Origin: Gammaproteobacteria bacterium
GTDB taxonomy: Bacteria; Pseudomonadota; Gammaproteobacteria; JAHELT01
Direction: 5' to 3'
Assembly (NCBI GenBank): GCA_029861595.1
Contig: JAOTYY010000012.1
Span: 1-34,667, forward strand
Length of the DNA stretch: 34,667 bases
Positions within the stretch are counted from its first letter, which is position 1, and each line of letters starts with the position of its first letter. The notes below the pieces were generated by a model that saw nothing but the letters and a program-made list of their open reading frames with translations, made no database searches and was not told where the DNA came from. Positions 33,340-34,667 of this stretch are shown one piece after another. The position numbers were made by a program, and so were the translations under genes.

Positions 33340-34667
33340 GTGAAATCGCATCACGTCTCGCATGTGTCGGTTTTCACTCGCACGGTGGGAGACTACATGG
33401 AATCCGCTCCTCCCACCCTGAAGACCGGCGATACCTGCGGCGCCGCAGTGGAGTTGCTGCGTGCGCCTGAGGTGTCAGGTGTTTTGATTGTCGACGACGA
33501 GCGTCATCCGCTGGGCATCGTTACCGAGCAGGACGTAACTCACCGTATTGCATATCAACTCGATATCGGTGAATCCATCAGCAACGCGATGAGCGCACCG
33601 GTGACTACCATCAGTCGCAGCGACTACCTGTTCCAGGCTATCGCCCTGATGCGGCGCGAGGGATTGCGCCACTTACCCGTCGTCGACGACAGGGGATTGC
33701 TGGTCGGCATGCTGCACCTGCACCATGCACTAAGCGAATCCATTCCGCTGCTGCTCGAGATGATCGAACACCTGACGCCGGGCGATTTACGCACCGGCAT
33801 AGAGCACATGAAACGCGCCCAGGTGAAAATCGCCCTCGGCCTGCTGCACGACGGCGTGCCGGCGCCGGAAATCCAGGTACTGCTCACCCACTTCAACCAC
33901 GATATTTACCGGCGCATCATTCGCCAGGCAATAATCAGGTTACGCGATGAAGGTGCCGGATCGCCGCCTGTCGGTTTTGATGTGATCGTCATGGGCTCCG
34001 GCGGGCGCGGTGAAAGTTACCTGTTTCCCGATCAGGACAACGGCTTTGTGCTGGACGACTACCCAGATGCCGATCACAACCTGGTCGACACGTACTTTAT
34101 CGCTCTGGCCGAACGCATGACCGCTGCGTTGCATGAAGTTGGTATCACGTTGTGCAAAGGGTTTGTGATGGCCAGTAATCCCTTGTGGCGAAAAACTGTT
34201 TCCCAGTGGTGCGCGCAACTGCAGTACTGGCTGCGTAAACCCAGCGACGCGACACTGCGCCTCTCCGACATTTTTTTTGATTTTCTACCGGTTCACGGCC
34301 AGGGTAAGAATGCGCTCGCCCTGCGCGAGTTCGTGACCCGCACCCTCCCCGATCGGCATATGTTTCTCGGCCGCATGCAGGCCGTGCAGCGCGATCATGG
34401 TGTGGCGCTCGGTTTTTTCAAACGTCTCACGGTGGATGAGAGCGACGGGCCGCACAAAGGCAAAATCAATCTCAAATACCACGGTTTGTTGCCACTGGTG
34501 GAAAACATTCGCCTGCTTGCGTTACGCGAGGGTGTGGCCAGCACGTCCACGCTGCAACGCATTGCCGAACTGCATTCTCGCAACGTACTGAGTAACGACG
34601 AACAGGATTATCTAAGCGGCGCGTTCCGGCACATCACACATCTGGTGCTGCGCCAGCAACTGCAGGA
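33340..34667 (+). CDS. CBS-pair / DUF294 nucleotidyltransferase-like signalling protein (partial)
   Basis: The frame runs off the window end after 442 codons. Two CBS domains come first (about 12-65, with VFTRTVGDYMESAPPTL; about 75-130, with ISNAMSAPVTTISRSD). A helical region precedes a nucleotidyltransferase-like domain with MGSGGRGESYLFPDQDN, in which Gly219-Ser220 and Asp231/Asp233 form the GS and DxD signature. A C-terminal DUF294-type helical domain follows. This GlnD-like architecture is found in proteins linked to acetate and carbon metabolism loci in Pseudomonas and relatives, often next to an exonuclease-domain protein. The start is uncertain: GTG 33340 was chosen; GTG 33364 is an alternative. 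The 3' end is outside the window. Confidence 0.85.
   Translation, partial: MKSHHVSHVSVFTRTVGDYMESAPPTLKTGDTCGAAVELLRAPEVSGVLIVDDERHPLGIVTEQDVTHRIAYQLDIGESISNAMSAPVTTISRSDYLFQAIALMRREGLRHLPVVDDRGLLVGMLHLHHALSESIPLLLEMIEHLTPGDLRTGIEHMKRAQVKIALGLLHDGVPAPEIQVLLTHFNHDIYRRIIRQAIIRLRDEGAGSPPVGFDVIVMGSGGRGESYLFPDQDNGFVLDDYPDADHNLVDTYFIALAERMTAALHEVGITLCKGFVMASNPLWRKTVSQWCAQLQYWLRKPSDATLRLSDIFFDFLPVHGQGKNALALREFVTRTLPDRHMFLGRMQAVQRDHGVALGFFKRLTVDESDGPHKGKINLKYHGLLPLVENIRLLALREGVASTSTLQRIAELHSRNVLSNDEQDYLSGAFRHITHLVLRQQLQ

Overview
The window is a dense, GC-rich stretch of a gammaproteobacterial chromosome. The support for this is gene content and order: dksA-gluQ followed by a cbrX/cbrA/cbrB-type locus (the order known from Pseudomonas), yoaA next to tsaB, djlA, truD and guaBA. 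No prophage, insertion sequence, CRISPR array, tRNA or rRNA was seen. The genus cannot be named from sequence alone.

Layout. (1) 1-3.1 kb: an HD-GYP response regulator faces djlA and truD, which are read the other way. (2) 3.1-9.1 kb: a plus-strand envelope cassette of a TetR regulator, an MMPL/RND exporter, a LolA-like periplasmic protein and a LysM plus outer-membrane beta-barrel fusion. Neighbours overlap or are close, which suggests one trans-envelope export route for a lipid-like molecule. (3) 9.1-15.6 kb: a minus-strand housekeeping run of guaB, guaA, a TPR lipoprotein, the iron-sulfur helicase yoaA and tsaB. (4) 15.65-21.6 kb: xseA, then a membrane-fusion protein and an unusually long AcrB-type RND pump. 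(5) 21.6-30 kb: dksA, gluQ, a small cbrX-like membrane protein, a CbrA-type sensor kinase with a sodium/solute-symporter module, a CbrB-type sigma-54 activator, and a sodium/solute symporter preceded by a textbook sigma-54 promoter and a structured leader. (6) 30-34.7 kb: two small membrane-protein genes, a membrane-anchored TPR protein, acetyl-CoA synthetase (acs), and the start of a CBS/DUF294 nucleotidyltransferase-like signalling protein that runs off the end.

The most interesting region is 21.6-33.2 kb. In Pseudomonas the CbrB-activated sigma-54 promoter just after cbrB makes the small RNA CrcZ. Here the same position carries a sigma-54 promoter (27899-27914) feeding a symporter gene through a leader of about 130 nt, with acs further downstream. 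This suggests a carbon-uptake circuit wired directly to transport instead of to a Crc/Hfq-titrating RNA.

A second theme is a dispersed GC-rich repeat with two hairpins and CCCTCA/TGAGGG ends. It occurs five times, always between genes. At tsaB and guaA the repeat end lies directly upstream of the start codon and reads as a possible ribosome binding site.
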